Shown here one piece after another: positions 9,295-17,731 of a DNA stretch of 64,000 nucleotides (its first letter is position 1; each line of letters starts with the position of its first letter). The notes below the pieces were generated by a model. That model searched no databases. It was not told where the DNA came from and saw only the letters and a program-made list of their open reading frames with translations. The translations under genes and the position numbers were made by a program. Source of the DNA: Desulfurobacteriaceae bacterium (GTDB lineage Bacteria; Aquificota; Aquificia; Desulfurobacteriales; Desulfurobacteriaceae). Where the stretch lies: assembly GCA_027051905.1 (NCBI GenBank), contig JALUGO010000005.1:62001-126000 (forward strand), read 5' to 3'.

Positions 9295-10505
9295 GTTTTT
9301 TAGAAGGGAAGAAAGTAGTTCTTGGGATAACGGGAAGTATTGCCGCATACAAGGCTGTTGAGATTTTGAGGGAACTCCAGAAAAGAGGAGCCGAGGTAAG
9401 GGTAGCCATAACCCCTGCCGGAAAAAAGTTCATAACCTTGCTAACCCTTGAAACCCTCTCCGGCTACCCCGTTTACGACGAAAACGTCCCCGACAGGGGA
9501 ACAGAGATACTCCATACTGAACTTGCAAGGTGGGGGGAACTCCTCCTCATCGCCCCTGCAACGGCAAACACGATAGCAAAAATCGCCTACGGAATAGCCG
9601 ACACTCCTGTAACAGATTTAGCCCTCTGTTTCGGTAGAGGAATCATCTGCCCGGCTATGAACGTCCGGATGTTCGAAAACCCGATAACTCAGGAAAACCT
9701 GCAAAGACTTAAATCTTCAGGCTGGGAAACTGTTGAGCCTGAGTGCGGCTATCTTGCCTGTAGAGAGGCTGGTAAGGGAAAACTTGCAGAGATTTCAGAC
9801 ATCATCGATGCAGTCGGCTACTGGTTCACCCCAAAACTGCTGAAGGGGAAAAAGGTCGTAATAACAGCAGGAGCAACCAGGGAATACATCGACCCAGTCC
9901 GGTTTATCTCCAACCCATCAAGCGGAAAGATGGGATACGCACTGGCAAAGGTTGCAAAGGGAATGGGGGCAGAAGTCGTTCTGATTTCTGGGAAAACCTG
10001 TTTAAAACCTCCCTACGGGGTTAAAACTGTTGTTGTTGAAACAGTTGAGGAGATGAAGGATGCCGTTTTAAAAGAGTTTAACTCTGCAGACATTTACATA
10101 TCTGCCGCAGCAATCGGAGACTACACGCCTGTTAAAAAGAGCAGTGAAAAAATAAAGAAAGGAGAAGAAATACTAACTTTGGATCTTAAAAGGACTCCTG
10201 ACATCTTAAAAATTGTAGGGAGGAAAAAGAGAGAAAATCAGATTATTGTAGGATTTGCGGCAGAAACCGAAAATCTAGTTGAAAACGCCGTTGAAAAGCT
10301 GAAGAAGAAAAACCTTGACTTTATAGCGGCAAACGACGTCAAAGGAGGAGTTTTCGGCTCAGACGAGAACAGAGTTTACCTGATAGATAAAAACGGGAAG
10401 CAGTTGGAAATTTCAGGGAAAAAAGAAAAAGTTGCCCTCGAGATTTTAAAAACGGTTGCTGAAACTCTTAAAAACCTCCCAGACGGCAATTCCGCAGGAG
10501 ACTGA
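9291..10505 (+). CDS. coaBC: Bifunctional phosphopantothenoylcysteine synthetase/decarboxylase
   Basis: Two consecutive steps of coenzyme A synthesis in the cytoplasm. The N-terminal flavodoxin-like CoaC domain (about 1-190) has GITGSIAAYKA, the PAMNVRMFENP motif and the active-site Cys in YLACREAGKGKLAE. The C-terminal CoaB domain begins at VVITAGATREYIDPVRFISN and has SNPSSGKMGYALA. The 404-residue length is standard. The GTG start overlaps the ClC stop as GTGA. Its last 60 nt are antiparallel to the end of rlmB. Confidence 0.95.
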   Translation: MSFLEGKKVVLGITGSIAAYKAVEILRELQKRGAEVRVAITPAGKKFITLLTLETLSGYPVYDENVPDRGTEILHTELARWGELLLIAPATANTIAKIAYGIADTPVTDLALCFGRGIICPAMNVRMFENPITQENLQRLKSSGWETVEPECGYLACREAGKGKLAEISDIIDAVGYWFTPKLLKGKKVVITAGATREYIDPVRFISNPSSGKMGYALAKVAKGMGAEVVLISGKTCLKPPYGVKTVVVETVEEMKDAVLKEFNSADIYISAAAIGDYTPVKKSSEKIKKGEEILTLDLKRTPDILKIVGRKKRENQIIVGFAAETENLVENAVEKLKKKNLDFIAANDVKGGVFGSDENRVYLIDKNGKQLEISGKKEKVALEILKTVAETLKNLPDGNSAGD

Positions 10506-11165
10506 AACGTTCAGAGAGGGCGTTTTCCCAACAGTCGGAATTGTTAAAATGGCATCGGAAATTGAAAGGAGCTCCCTGCTTATTCCTCTTCCCTCAGAGC
10601 CAAGAACAAGGACTAAGGGAAAGTCAAACTTGGCTTCTCTTATATCTTCCCCTCCGGTTTCAACAGCGTAAACGGTTCCACCTTTTCTTTTAAACTCTGA
10701 AAGAGCTTCAGACAGATCTTTAATCCTGCACACTTTTAGGTGAAAGAGAGCTCCCGAAGAGGCTTTAACAGCCACATGGTTAAGGGGAGCTCCCCCTTTT
10801 TCCGGCAGCAGAATTCCAACACCACCAAAAGACTCCACAGTTCTGGCAACGGTTCCCAGGTTCTGAGGCTCTGTTACACCGTCTAGAGCAACGAAAAAAC
10901 CTCCTCTACGGAAAACCTCCTCAAGAAACTCGCTGAAGTTGACATATTCAACCGGAGAAATCAGAGCAACAATCCCCTGATGTTTCTCCGTTCCTGCAAG
11001 TTTTTTAAGCTGTTTCCTCTTAGCCCACTGAAATTTGATTCCACTCTCTTCTAAAAAGGAGAGAAACTCAGGTTCAAAAGGCTTACCATACTGCAGATAA
11101 ACCTTCTCTATTCTTTTCCCGGCCTTCACTGCTTCAACAACAGCATTCTTACCATAAACAACCAA
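10446..11165 (-). CDS. rlmB: TrmH/SpoU-family 23S rRNA 2'-O-methyltransferase (RlmB-like)
   Basis: SPOUT methyltransferase that in E. coli methylates the ribose of G2251 in 23S rRNA. An N-terminal substrate-binding domain (YGKNAVVEAVKAGK...) is followed by the knotted catalytic domain with motif 1 NLGTVARTVESFGG, motif 2 LVLGSEGRGIS and motif 3 PTVGKTPSLNVSVSCGIA. The start is a TTG at 11165 behind GGAGGG; no ATG fits. The 3' end overlaps the 3' end of coaBC for 60 nt on the opposite strand. RlmB is the likeliest subfamily; a tRNA-modifying TrmH relative is possible. Confidence 0.88.
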   Translation of the reverse strand: MVVYGKNAVVEAVKAGKRIEKVYLQYGKPFEPEFLSFLEESGIKFQWAKRKQLKKLAGTEKHQGIVALISPVEYVNFSEFLEEVFRRGGFFVALDGVTEPQNLGTVARTVESFGGVGILLPEKGGAPLNHVAVKASSGALFHLKVCRIKDLSEALSEFKRKGGTVYAVETGGEDIREAKFDFPLVLVLGSEGRGISRELLSISDAILTIPTVGKTPSLNVSVSCGIAVWEVFKSFSNRF

Positions 11166-11315
11166 AATCCCTCCACAGTTCCACTCACGGCGTTTTAGCT
11201 ATTGTCAGACAACAGTGTAAGTTTAACACTTAACAACTATCAGGAACAGTTCAACATTCATTCAAACCGAGAAAACCAAATAAAACACCACCATGTATTG
11301 AACTCGTGCAAAGTG

Positions 11316-11344
11316 TTGACAAGAATCTCTTCATTTCCTATATT
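11316..11344 (+). promoter_or_regulatory. Strong sigma-70-type promoter for the tRNA pair
   Basis: A perfect TTGACA (11316-11321) is followed after 17 nt by TATATT (11339-11344). Transcription would start around 11351, some 9 nt before the mature 5' end of tRNA-Val. This is one of the clearest promoters in the window. Confidence 0.85.
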
Positions 11345-11359
11345 TCCAACCGTCAGGTT

Positions 11360-11435
11360 GGGCGGATAGCTCAGCTGGGAGAGCGCCAGCCTTACAAGCT
11401 GGAGGTCACAGGTTCGATCCCTGTTCCGCCCACCA
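11360..11435 (+). tRNA. tRNA-Val (anticodon TAC)
   Basis: A 76-nt cloverleaf: acceptor GGGCGGA pairs with TCCGCCC, the D-arm contains GCTC-AGCTGGGA-GAGC, and the anticodon stem CCAGC/GCTGG closes the loop CTTACAA with TAC at 34-36. The T-arm contains GGTTCGATCC. CCA is encoded. Confidence 0.97.
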
Positions 11436-11440
11436 CTTAC

Positions 11441-11519
11441 GGGGACGTAGTTCAGTTCTGGTTAGAACGCCGGCCTGTCACGCCGGAGGTCGCGGGTTCG
11501 AGTCCCGTCGTCCCCGCCA
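11441..11519 (+). tRNA. tRNA-Asp (anticodon GTC)
   Basis: Begins 5 nt after tRNA-Val and must be processed from the same transcript. Acceptor GGGGACG pairs with CGTCCCC, the anticodon stem CCGGC/GCCGG closes the loop CTGTCAC with GTC, the T-arm has GGTTCGAGTCC, and CCA is encoded. Confidence 0.97.
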
Positions 11520-11573
11520 TTTTAATAACCCTTCAGCAAATCCCACAAAAACAGTTTTCCCAGGACTCTTCAA

Positions 11574-11987
11574 CTAATCCCTGTGATAGGGAGAACCCCT
11601 TAGAATTTCCTGTGCTCTGAATATCTGCTCTAAAAGAACAATTCTTGCAACGTCGTGCTGAAGGGTCATCTTTGAGAGTGAAAGGAGGAAATTTCCCCTC
11701 TCCTTTACCTCTTCGCTGAGACCGTCTGCTCCTCCTATTACAAAGGTTACATTTGGGTGTTTTGAAATTAATGAAGCAAACTCGCGGGAATGGAGCTCCC
11801 TCCCCCTCTCATCTAAAACAACCGCAAATCCTTTAAGTTTTGAAAGAATTCGTTCCCCTTCTTCCTTCAGGGATTTTCCCTTCTTTACCTCAACAACCTC
11901 TAAGTTTCTTATCCTCTTCAGGTAGTAGTCCTGTGCTTCCCTGAAGTGGGGGGCAATTCTGCCTACTGCAATAACTTTCAGCTTCAT
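11574..11987 (-). CDS. rlmH: 23S rRNA pseudouridine-1915 N3-methyltransferase
   Basis: Small SPOUT methyltransferase that acts on assembled 70S ribosomes at helix 69. The 137-residue protein has the AdoMet-knot signature FVIGGADGLS and the C-terminal EQIFRAQEILRGSPYHRD, which ends in the conserved YH. Overlaps rsfS by 4 nt (ATGA), so the two ribosome-related genes are translationally coupled. Confidence 0.95.
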   Translation of the reverse strand: MKLKVIAVGRIAPHFREAQDYYLKRIRNLEVVEVKKGKSLKEEGERILSKLKGFAVVLDERGRELHSREFASLISKHPNVTFVIGGADGLSEEVKERGNFLLSLSKMTLQHDVARIVLLEQIFRAQEILRGSPYHRD

Positions 11988-12349
11988 TGAACGGTTTCTT
12001 TAACTATCTCTTCAACGTCGAGCCTTGGAGCGTCCATCCAGAGGGATTCCAGGTTGTAGAGCTCCCTCACTTCCGGTTTGAAGACGTGGACGATCACGTC
12101 GCCGTAATCCAGGAGTATCCATCCGGCAGAGTCATAGCCTTCTGTGCTTACGGGAAGAACGTTCTTCTCCTTCAGCTTTTTCTTTATCTCATCAGCTATT
12201 GTGCGGGCGTGGGTTTCTGATGTGGCGGTAAGTATTACGAAAAAGTCTGCCAAGGACGTTAACCCCCTTAAATCTAAAACAACAGGCTCTTCAGCCTTCT
12301 TGTCCAGCGCAGACTTCAGGACAATTTTAAGTTTTTCACTGCTCTCCAA
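11984..12349 (-). CDS. rsfS: Ribosomal silencing factor RsfS (Iojap family)
   Basis: Binds ribosomal protein uL14 and blocks subunit joining when nutrients are scarce. Conserved family segments are VVLDLRGLTSLADFFVILTATSETHARTIADEI, SEGYDSAGWILLDYGDVIVHVF and RELYNLESLW near the C-terminus. Start choice: an ATG at 12355 directly abuts GGAGG (no spacer), whereas the in-frame TTG at 12349 is 6 nt from it, so I prefer the TTG (121 residues). The GGAGG overlaps the bamD stop codon. Confidence 0.92.
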   Translation of the reverse strand: MESSEKLKIVLKSALDKKAEEPVVLDLRGLTSLADFFVILTATSETHARTIADEIKKKLKEKNVLPVSTEGYDSAGWILLDYGDVIVHVFKPEVRELYNLESLWMDAPRLDVEEIVKETVQ

Positions 12350-12359
12350 GAGCATCCTC

Positions 12360-13310
12360 CTAAAGGGTTTCTTTGATTTTCCACCAGAGGGAGCGTTTAA
12401 TGGGGTTCACTACCGGCTCAACCTCAAGGTGTTTCTCTCCTCTGAGTATCTCTCTGGCCTTTTTCCCGTATGTTGAGTGGGGATACTTCTGAGCAACTTC
12501 TTCAAGGATTTTCTTCCCGATTTCCCTGTTCTTCTTTCCAATCTTCTTCCACTTCTCTATGTCGGAATTGATGAGAGCTATTCTGTTCTCTGCCACTTTT
12601 CTCTCTTCAGGGTTTTCAGAATTTAATCTCTCTTTTTCCTTAGAGAGTTCCCTCTTCAACCTATCTATCTCGTCTTCTGACTGAATCGGCGTGTAGTAGT
12701 AAGCTCTTCCAAGGAGATACTTCATTCTGTCCTGAGGCTCAACATCTGAGTATTTTTCCATAATGTCTTTATACCGGTGGATGGAGGCTGTGAATTTCCT
12801 CAGCATGTCGTATGTGCCGGCTATGTAAACTTCGTGCTCTGCCATGATTTTTCTGGCGATTTTCATGAATTCCTTTGCCTTATCTACCCTGGGGTCGTCT
12901 GGAAAGCGCTTTACGAACTCAGAAAAGTTTTGGTATGCCTTCCTGGCAAACGTTACATCCCACTCGGGACCCTTTGTAAGGTTTAGGTAACAGATTCCCA
13001 GCCTGAAGAGGGCATCTCTGGCTTTTGGAGATGCCGGATAGAGCTCCAGGAACTCTTCGTAGTTGAGGGCTGCATCCTCGTAGTTTCCGTCGTTAAAGTA
13101 GGCATCTGCAAGGGTTATTTTTGCTATCTCCTGCTCTTTTGGAGAGAGTTCTCCTTCTAGGGCTTTGCTCAGGAGAAAGGAGCTCTTTCCCCAGTCTCCC
13201 TCAACAGCAGCTTCAATTCCCTTTCTATACTGCTCCTGGGCTGTCTGCGGTATCCTCTCGCAGGAGGTCACAATCAGAACCAGAGAAACGGCTACAAGTA
13301 ATTTCTTCAT
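12360..13310 (-). CDS. bamD: BamD-like outer-membrane assembly lipoprotein
   Basis: A lipoprotein signal peptide (MKKLLVAVSLVLIVTSC, lipidated Cys 17) precedes tetratricopeptide-type repeats: DAYFNDGNYEDAALNYEEFLELYP, LFRLGICYL, and SEFVKRFPDDPRVDKAKEFM. This is the YfiO/BamD arrangement that works with BamA to insert beta-barrels. A charged, probably coiled segment (about 215-270, DRLKRELSKEKERLNSE) is an insertion relative to E. coli BamD, and the protein is longer (316 against about 245). SD GGGAGGAG precedes the ATG. Other TPR lipoproteins such as CpoB-like proteins are less likely. Confidence 0.82.
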   Translation of the reverse strand: MKKLLVAVSLVLIVTSCERIPQTAQEQYRKGIEAAVEGDWGKSSFLLSKALEGELSPKEQEIAKITLADAYFNDGNYEDAALNYEEFLELYPASPKARDALFRLGICYLNLTKGPEWDVTFARKAYQNFSEFVKRFPDDPRVDKAKEFMKIARKIMAEHEVYIAGTYDMLRKFTASIHRYKDIMEKYSDVEPQDRMKYLLGRAYYYTPIQSEDEIDRLKRELSKEKERLNSENPEERKVAENRIALINSDIEKWKKIGKKNREIGKKILEEVAQKYPHSTYGKKAREILRGEKHLEVEPVVNPIKRSLWWKIKETL

Positions 13311-13340
13311 AACTCCTCCCGATTGGATAGACCGATTATA

Positions 13341-14843
13341 TCAGCCGTGGGAAAGTGTGAACTTCTCAACGTGATAATCCTCAACTGGAATGACTTTGAT
13401 CTCAACACCAAAGGTCTGGGAAATTCTGCCTATCACCTCTTTCTCTTCATTTTTCAGCTTATTGGCAACCAGAGGGTTGGCGTAAACTCTTACGGTCTTT
13501 ACCTTTTGTTTCCGCAGGTTCGCTATTACCTCTCTCTCTATCTCAAAGGCAACGGTTTCGGGGGACTTTACCCTTCCCCTTCCCTCACAGTATGGACAGG
13601 TCATAGTTAGCGTCTTCCCCAGGCTCATTTTTACCCGTTTCCTCGTCATCTCAACAAGCCCCAAGTCAGACATACTTACAACCTTAGTTTTAGCCCTGTC
13701 CTTCTTCAGTTCCTTTTCTAAAGTTTCAAGGAGTTTTCGCTTGTTTTCCTTCTCCTTCATATCTATAAAGTCAATTACGATTATCCCTCCGATGTCCCTA
13801 AGCCTCAGCTGGCGGGCTATCTCTTTGGCTGCCTTCAGGTTGATCTCCAGGGCAGTCTCCTCCAGCGTCTTTGCCTTCTTAAACTTTCCGCTGTTAACGT
13901 CTATCGAGACCAGCGCTTCCGTTTCGTCTATTACGATGTAGCCCCCTCCCGGCAGGTAAACTTTCCTTGAGAGGGCTTTCTCAATAGACCTTTCAACCTG
14001 GAACTTCTCAAAGAGGGGAATCTCCTGTTTATAGAGCTTTATCCGTGGAACGAGCTTTGGGATAAAAGCCCTTGCAAAAGAGACAGCCCTTTCAAACTCC
14101 CGCTGTGAGTCTATGAGGACTTCTGAAACGTCGTCTGTAAGCAGGTCTCTGAGGGTTTTTGGAACTATCTCGAGGTCTCTGTAGAGGCACGACGGAGGCG
14201 GTTTTTTCTCCGCCTTTTCGGTTAAACCCTCCCACACTTTCAGAAGGTAGTCTAAATCCCTTTTCAGCTCTTCCTCTCCTGCTCCCTCAGCAGCCGTTCT
14301 GACAATTATTCCGTAGTGCTCCGGCTTTATCCTCCTGGCTATCTCCTTCAGCCGTTCCCTCTCCTCGGGGTCTGTTATCCGCCTTGAGAGGCCAACTTTG
14401 TTTATCGTTGGCAGTAGAACCAGGTAGTGGCCGGGGATTGTGAGGTTTGTCGTTACACGGGGCCCCTTTGTCCCTATGGGTTCCTTTGCAACCTGAACCA
14501 GAACCTCCTGACCCTCTGAGAGGACTTCCTCGATAGGGGGGAGCTCCACCTCCGGCGGTTCCTCGTCTAAGAATTCATCCTCGTCAAACTCAAGATTTAC
14601 AGCGTCTCTAACGTAGAGAAAAGCCTTCCTCTCCTCTCCTATATCAACAAAGGCAGCCTGAACGGCAGGAACGATCTTTAAGACTTTCCCCTTGTAGATG
14701 TTGCCGACCAGTCCTCTGTTCTCCTTCCTCTCAACGTAAAACTCAACAAGCTCTCCCTCTTCTAAAACGGCAATCCTTACCTCTTTAGTGAGGGCGTTTA
14801 TGAGGATCTGCTTTTTACCCGATGAGCTCTTCTCTGACTGCAT
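13341..14843 (-). CDS. rng: Ribonuclease E/G family endoribonuclease
   Basis: Single-strand-specific RNase for mRNA decay and rRNA processing. Domains in order: S1-like (NIYKGKVLKIVPAVQAAFVDIG), the 5' sensor region (GPRVTTNLTIPGHYLVLLPT, GLSRRI), the DNase I-like catalytic core (DETEALVSIDVNSGKF and GGIIVIDFIDM with the Mg-binding Asp residues), then the Zn-link CPYCEGRGRV. It ends shortly after, without the long degradosome scaffold, so it is RNase G-sized. The start is uncertain: I use the ATG at 14843 (500 residues), which overlaps the upstream gene by 29 nt. A TTG at 14888 is also in frame but lacks an SD. Confidence 0.9.
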   Translation of the reverse strand: MQSEKSSSGKKQILINALTKEVRIAVLEEGELVEFYVERKENRGLVGNIYKGKVLKIVPAVQAAFVDIGEERKAFLYVRDAVNLEFDEDEFLDEEPPEVELPPIEEVLSEGQEVLVQVAKEPIGTKGPRVTTNLTIPGHYLVLLPTINKVGLSRRITDPEERERLKEIARRIKPEHYGIIVRTAAEGAGEEELKRDLDYLLKVWEGLTEKAEKKPPPSCLYRDLEIVPKTLRDLLTDDVSEVLIDSQREFERAVSFARAFIPKLVPRIKLYKQEIPLFEKFQVERSIEKALSRKVYLPGGGYIVIDETEALVSIDVNSGKFKKAKTLEETALEINLKAAKEIARQLRLRDIGGIIVIDFIDMKEKENKRKLLETLEKELKKDRAKTKVVSMSDLGLVEMTRKRVKMSLGKTLTMTCPYCEGRGRVKSPETVAFEIEREVIANLRKQKVKTVRVYANPLVANKLKNEEKEVIGRISQTFGVEIKVIPVEDYHVEKFTLSHG

Positions 14844-17253
14844 CTGCGCTTTCAAGTCCAATTCCCATCCAGCTGAGTATGTCTCCAACGTTTAAAACCT
14901 TTCCGTTCCTTACTTTTAAAGTAAGTATAACTTCTCCGCTTTCCTCCTTTAAGTCAAGTATCTCTTCCTTAAGGTTTATCTCCCTTCCCTTTCTATCTAT
15001 CGCTGTCTCTTCTTTCAGAACGTCAAGGGAGTAGTCTTTAGCCGGTTTTATCCTGTAAGTTACCGAATCGATCCTGTCGATTACCTTCTCCTTCAGGTCA
15101 AGTTCAATCCAGCCTGTAAACTCAAGCCCTTCCGGCAGGAACTCTTTAGACTCCTCTATAAACCTGTCAAAGTCAAACTTTTCCTCTGAAAGTTCCACTT
15201 CAACCACTTCTCCAAGCCCCTCAACTCCCACCGGCAACCCCAGAACTACGTTGATCTTAGGGTGTGGGTTGAATCCCTGAGAGTATCTCAGCGGGACACC
15301 AAACTTTCTGAAGGTTCGCGTAAACGCCCTTGTGAGGTCTAAGAGAGAGAGAAACCTTGCGTAGCCAACTTTTTTAAATATGAGAGCAACTTTCCTCTTC
15401 AGGGGAAACTCTCTTTTTGGCCTTGGGGGAACTTCAAACTCGATTTTCTCAGGTATCGGGTAATCTTTGAGCTCCTTTATCTGCTGTGGCGTGCAGACTC
15501 CGCAGGCGTGGCAGCCCACTATCCGGCAGTCCGGCGTCCACTGTTCCTCTTTTGCCTTCCGGAGCTCCCTCAAAAGGAACTCCTTCGTTACCGTCCCCTT
15601 TATAAAGTCCCAGGGGAGCTCCTCTTCCAAATCCCTCCTTCCGAGGGCTCTTTCCAGGTCTATTCCGCTCTTTTCAAAGGCTTTCAGCCAGCCCTCGTAG
15701 TTGAAGAACTCGTCCCACCCGTCAAGCTGGCACCCCTCCCTGTAAGCCCACAGGAGAACTTCTGAAACCTTTTCGTCTCCACGGGTCAACAGGGCTTCTA
15801 TTAAAGACTGTCTGTAGTCGTGGAACCTGAGCTTGAAGCTCTTTGGAGATTTCCTCTTTATGTAATCGACCTTCTCCTTTACCTCTCCCTCTCCTGCAAA
15901 AGACTCCCATTGGAAAGGCGTAAAGGGCTTGGGAACAAAAATGGAAATACCGGCGGCAAGGTGTTTCCTTCCCCTGTATTTTCTCCCTATTCTGTGAACA
16001 GTCCAGAGCATATCTACAAGGGCATCTATGTCTTCAGGTAGTTCAAAGGGCAGGCCTATCATGAAGTAGAGCTTCAGTCTGTTCCAGCCCCTTTCAAACA
16101 GCCCTTCAACAGCTTTGAAGAGGTCTTCGTTTGTAAGGTCTTTGTTTATTATCCGCCTAAGTCTGTCAGAGCCCACCTCTGGAGCAAGGGTAAATCCTGT
16201 TTTTTTAACCTGCATTATCTGGGAAGCAAGGTCTGGGTTGAAACCTTTTACCCTCATAGACGGTAGGGAAAGTGAGATCAGTTCTCTGTGGCACACCTCC
16301 ATAACTTCTGGAACCAGCCTGTTGAACCTGCTGTGGTCTGATATTGAGAGGGAAGAGAGGGAGGTCTCTTCGTAGCCTGTGTTCCTGAAACTCTCTTCAA
16401 CCAGCCTCTTTATTAACTCTTCACTCCTTTCCCTGTAAGGTCTGTAGATGTAGCCTGCCTGACAGAACCGACACCCTCTTAAACAGCCCCTTGCAGCTTC
16501 AACTGCTATTCTGTCCTGGGCAGTTTCTACAACCGGAACGGGGAGAGATGTAGGAAAATACCCTTCTGGAACCTTTACAAAAACTGCCCTCTTGACGGGA
16601 TACTTCCCAAACAGAGGAACCCAGATTCCCTCAACATTCCTTATCTCTGAGAGAAAATCAATCTTCCTTCCCCCCTCTCTCTTTACCTCTCTGTAAACTT
16701 CTGCAATTTTTAACAGTGTCTCTTCTCCGTCCCCGATTGAGAAAAAATCGATAAAGGGAGAAAGAGGAACGGGGTTGTAAACGCAGGGACCTCCGGCGAA
16801 GACGATGGGGAGCCCCTCCTTCTCTATCCTCTCCTCTGAAAGGAGAGGCAGACCTGCCAGTTCCAGGAGTTTCAGTGAGTTGGTATAGGTAAGCTCTGAA
16901 GAGAAGGACATCCCCCACAGGTCGTAATTCCTTACAGGCCGCTGCTCCTCAATTGTGTAGAGAGGGATGTTCCTCTTTTTCATGAAGAGCTGCATGTCGG
17001 GTCTTGGGAGGTAAGCTCTGTGCATAAGGGCGAAGTCAGTCAGGTTGTTTATTACGTGGTAAAGGATCTTCCCTCCAATGTGGGAGGAGCCGACCTCGTA
17101 GAGGTCTGGGTAGGAAAGAACAAATCTGACCTCCCTTTCGGAAAAAGATGGAGCTCTCAGGTTCAGCTCCAGCGGCAGGTAGGAAGCCGGCTTCTTTACA
17201 CTGTAAAGCTCCCTCAAAGTCTTTTCGTCAAAAACTCTACTGCTCAAAATCAT
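14815..17253 (-). CDS. B12-binding radical SAM protein fused to a DUF2344-type domain
   Basis: About 812 residues. N-terminal region: a cobalamin-binding-like fold with SYPDLYEVGSSHIGG and FAGGPCVYNPVPLSPF. Next comes the radical SAM core with the 4Fe-4S motif ARGCLRGCRFCQAG (CxxxCxxC). A Cys-rich knuckle follows (CRIVGCHACGVC). The C-terminal domain begins KVALIFKKVGYARFLSLLDLTRAFTRTFRK and has YSQGFNPHPK. These match the families usually called TIGR03960 and TIGR03936, which are often adjacent to rng; here they are one polypeptide. The substrate is unknown, and the link to RNase G suggests RNA modification. The start ATG at 17253 lies inside the end of the upstream gene. Confidence 0.85.
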   Translation of the reverse strand: MILSSRVFDEKTLRELYSVKKPASYLPLELNLRAPSFSEREVRFVLSYPDLYEVGSSHIGGKILYHVINNLTDFALMHRAYLPRPDMQLFMKKRNIPLYTIEEQRPVRNYDLWGMSFSSELTYTNSLKLLELAGLPLLSEERIEKEGLPIVFAGGPCVYNPVPLSPFIDFFSIGDGEETLLKIAEVYREVKREGGRKIDFLSEIRNVEGIWVPLFGKYPVKRAVFVKVPEGYFPTSLPVPVVETAQDRIAVEAARGCLRGCRFCQAGYIYRPYRERSEELIKRLVEESFRNTGYEETSLSSLSISDHSRFNRLVPEVMEVCHRELISLSLPSMRVKGFNPDLASQIMQVKKTGFTLAPEVGSDRLRRIINKDLTNEDLFKAVEGLFERGWNRLKLYFMIGLPFELPEDIDALVDMLWTVHRIGRKYRGRKHLAAGISIFVPKPFTPFQWESFAGEGEVKEKVDYIKRKSPKSFKLRFHDYRQSLIEALLTRGDEKVSEVLLWAYREGCQLDGWDEFFNYEGWLKAFEKSGIDLERALGRRDLEEELPWDFIKGTVTKEFLLRELRKAKEEQWTPDCRIVGCHACGVCTPQQIKELKDYPIPEKIEFEVPPRPKREFPLKRKVALIFKKVGYARFLSLLDLTRAFTRTFRKFGVPLRYSQGFNPHPKINVVLGLPVGVEGLGEVVEVELSEEKFDFDRFIEESKEFLPEGLEFTGWIELDLKEKVIDRIDSVTYRIKPAKDYSLDVLKEETAIDRKGREINLKEEILDLKEESGEVILTLKVRNGKVLNVGDILSWMGIGLESADAVREELIG

Positions 17254-17731
17254 CGTCAAACCACTCTCCGGTATCAAAGTAGTCGTGTTCACTCTCAGGA
17301 GGATTTCCCAAGTCAAACTCCCTGCGGGGTTCCTCCAAAGCCTCAAAAATAAGCAGAGGGAGAACGGTTCCCGCAATCAGCGGAAGCCACGAAACGGCAG
17401 GAATGTATTCACTGCCGTTCTTTATAAAGAGTTCCCGGACTTCGCTCTGTGAGACGGGAACCTCTACCGTTTCGTTTCCTGCCCTCAGCTTAACTTTAAA
17501 AACATCATCCTCTCTCTTTATGGAGAGTTCTGAAATCTCTTCCTTTCTGAAGAACCTGAACTCTCCCTCTTTGAAGATGGAGATTCCCTCTTCTGAAAAG
17601 ACGAGGGTTGAACCGTCGAGCCCTTTAACTTCTACCGCTGTTCCCCTTGAGACCTTTCCCCTTTTCGCAATAAGAGGAAATACAACCAGAATAAGTATCA
17701 GGAAGAGGATAAGAAACCCCATTACTCCCAC
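17237..17731 (-). CDS. Small membrane protein of unknown function
   Basis: Not recognised. From the GTG at 17731 (SD TGAGG six nt upstream) it has about 164 residues: one N-terminal transmembrane helix (LILFLILILVVFPLIA), a soluble beta-rich stretch (TAVEVKGLDGSTLVFSEEG...), a second hydrophobic segment (LPLIAGTVLPLLIF) and an acidic tail ending WFDDDFEQ. The last 17 nt overlap the radical SAM gene. The first 107 nt overlap the preceding gene in another frame, so the start is tentative; ATG 17722 is the alternative. Confidence 0.6.
   Translation of the reverse strand: MGVMGFLILFLILILVVFPLIAKRGKVSRGTAVEVKGLDGSTLVFSEEGISIFKEGEFRFFRKEEISELSIKREDDVFKVKLRAGNETVEVPVSQSEVRELFIKNGSEYIPAVSWLPLIAGTVLPLLIFEALEEPRREFDLGNPPESEHDYFDTGEWFDDDFEQ

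Noticed and set aside
11306-11620. A 104-codon plus-strand frame
   Set aside because: It reads straight through the promoter and both tRNA genes; the peptide is an artefact of tRNA sequence.
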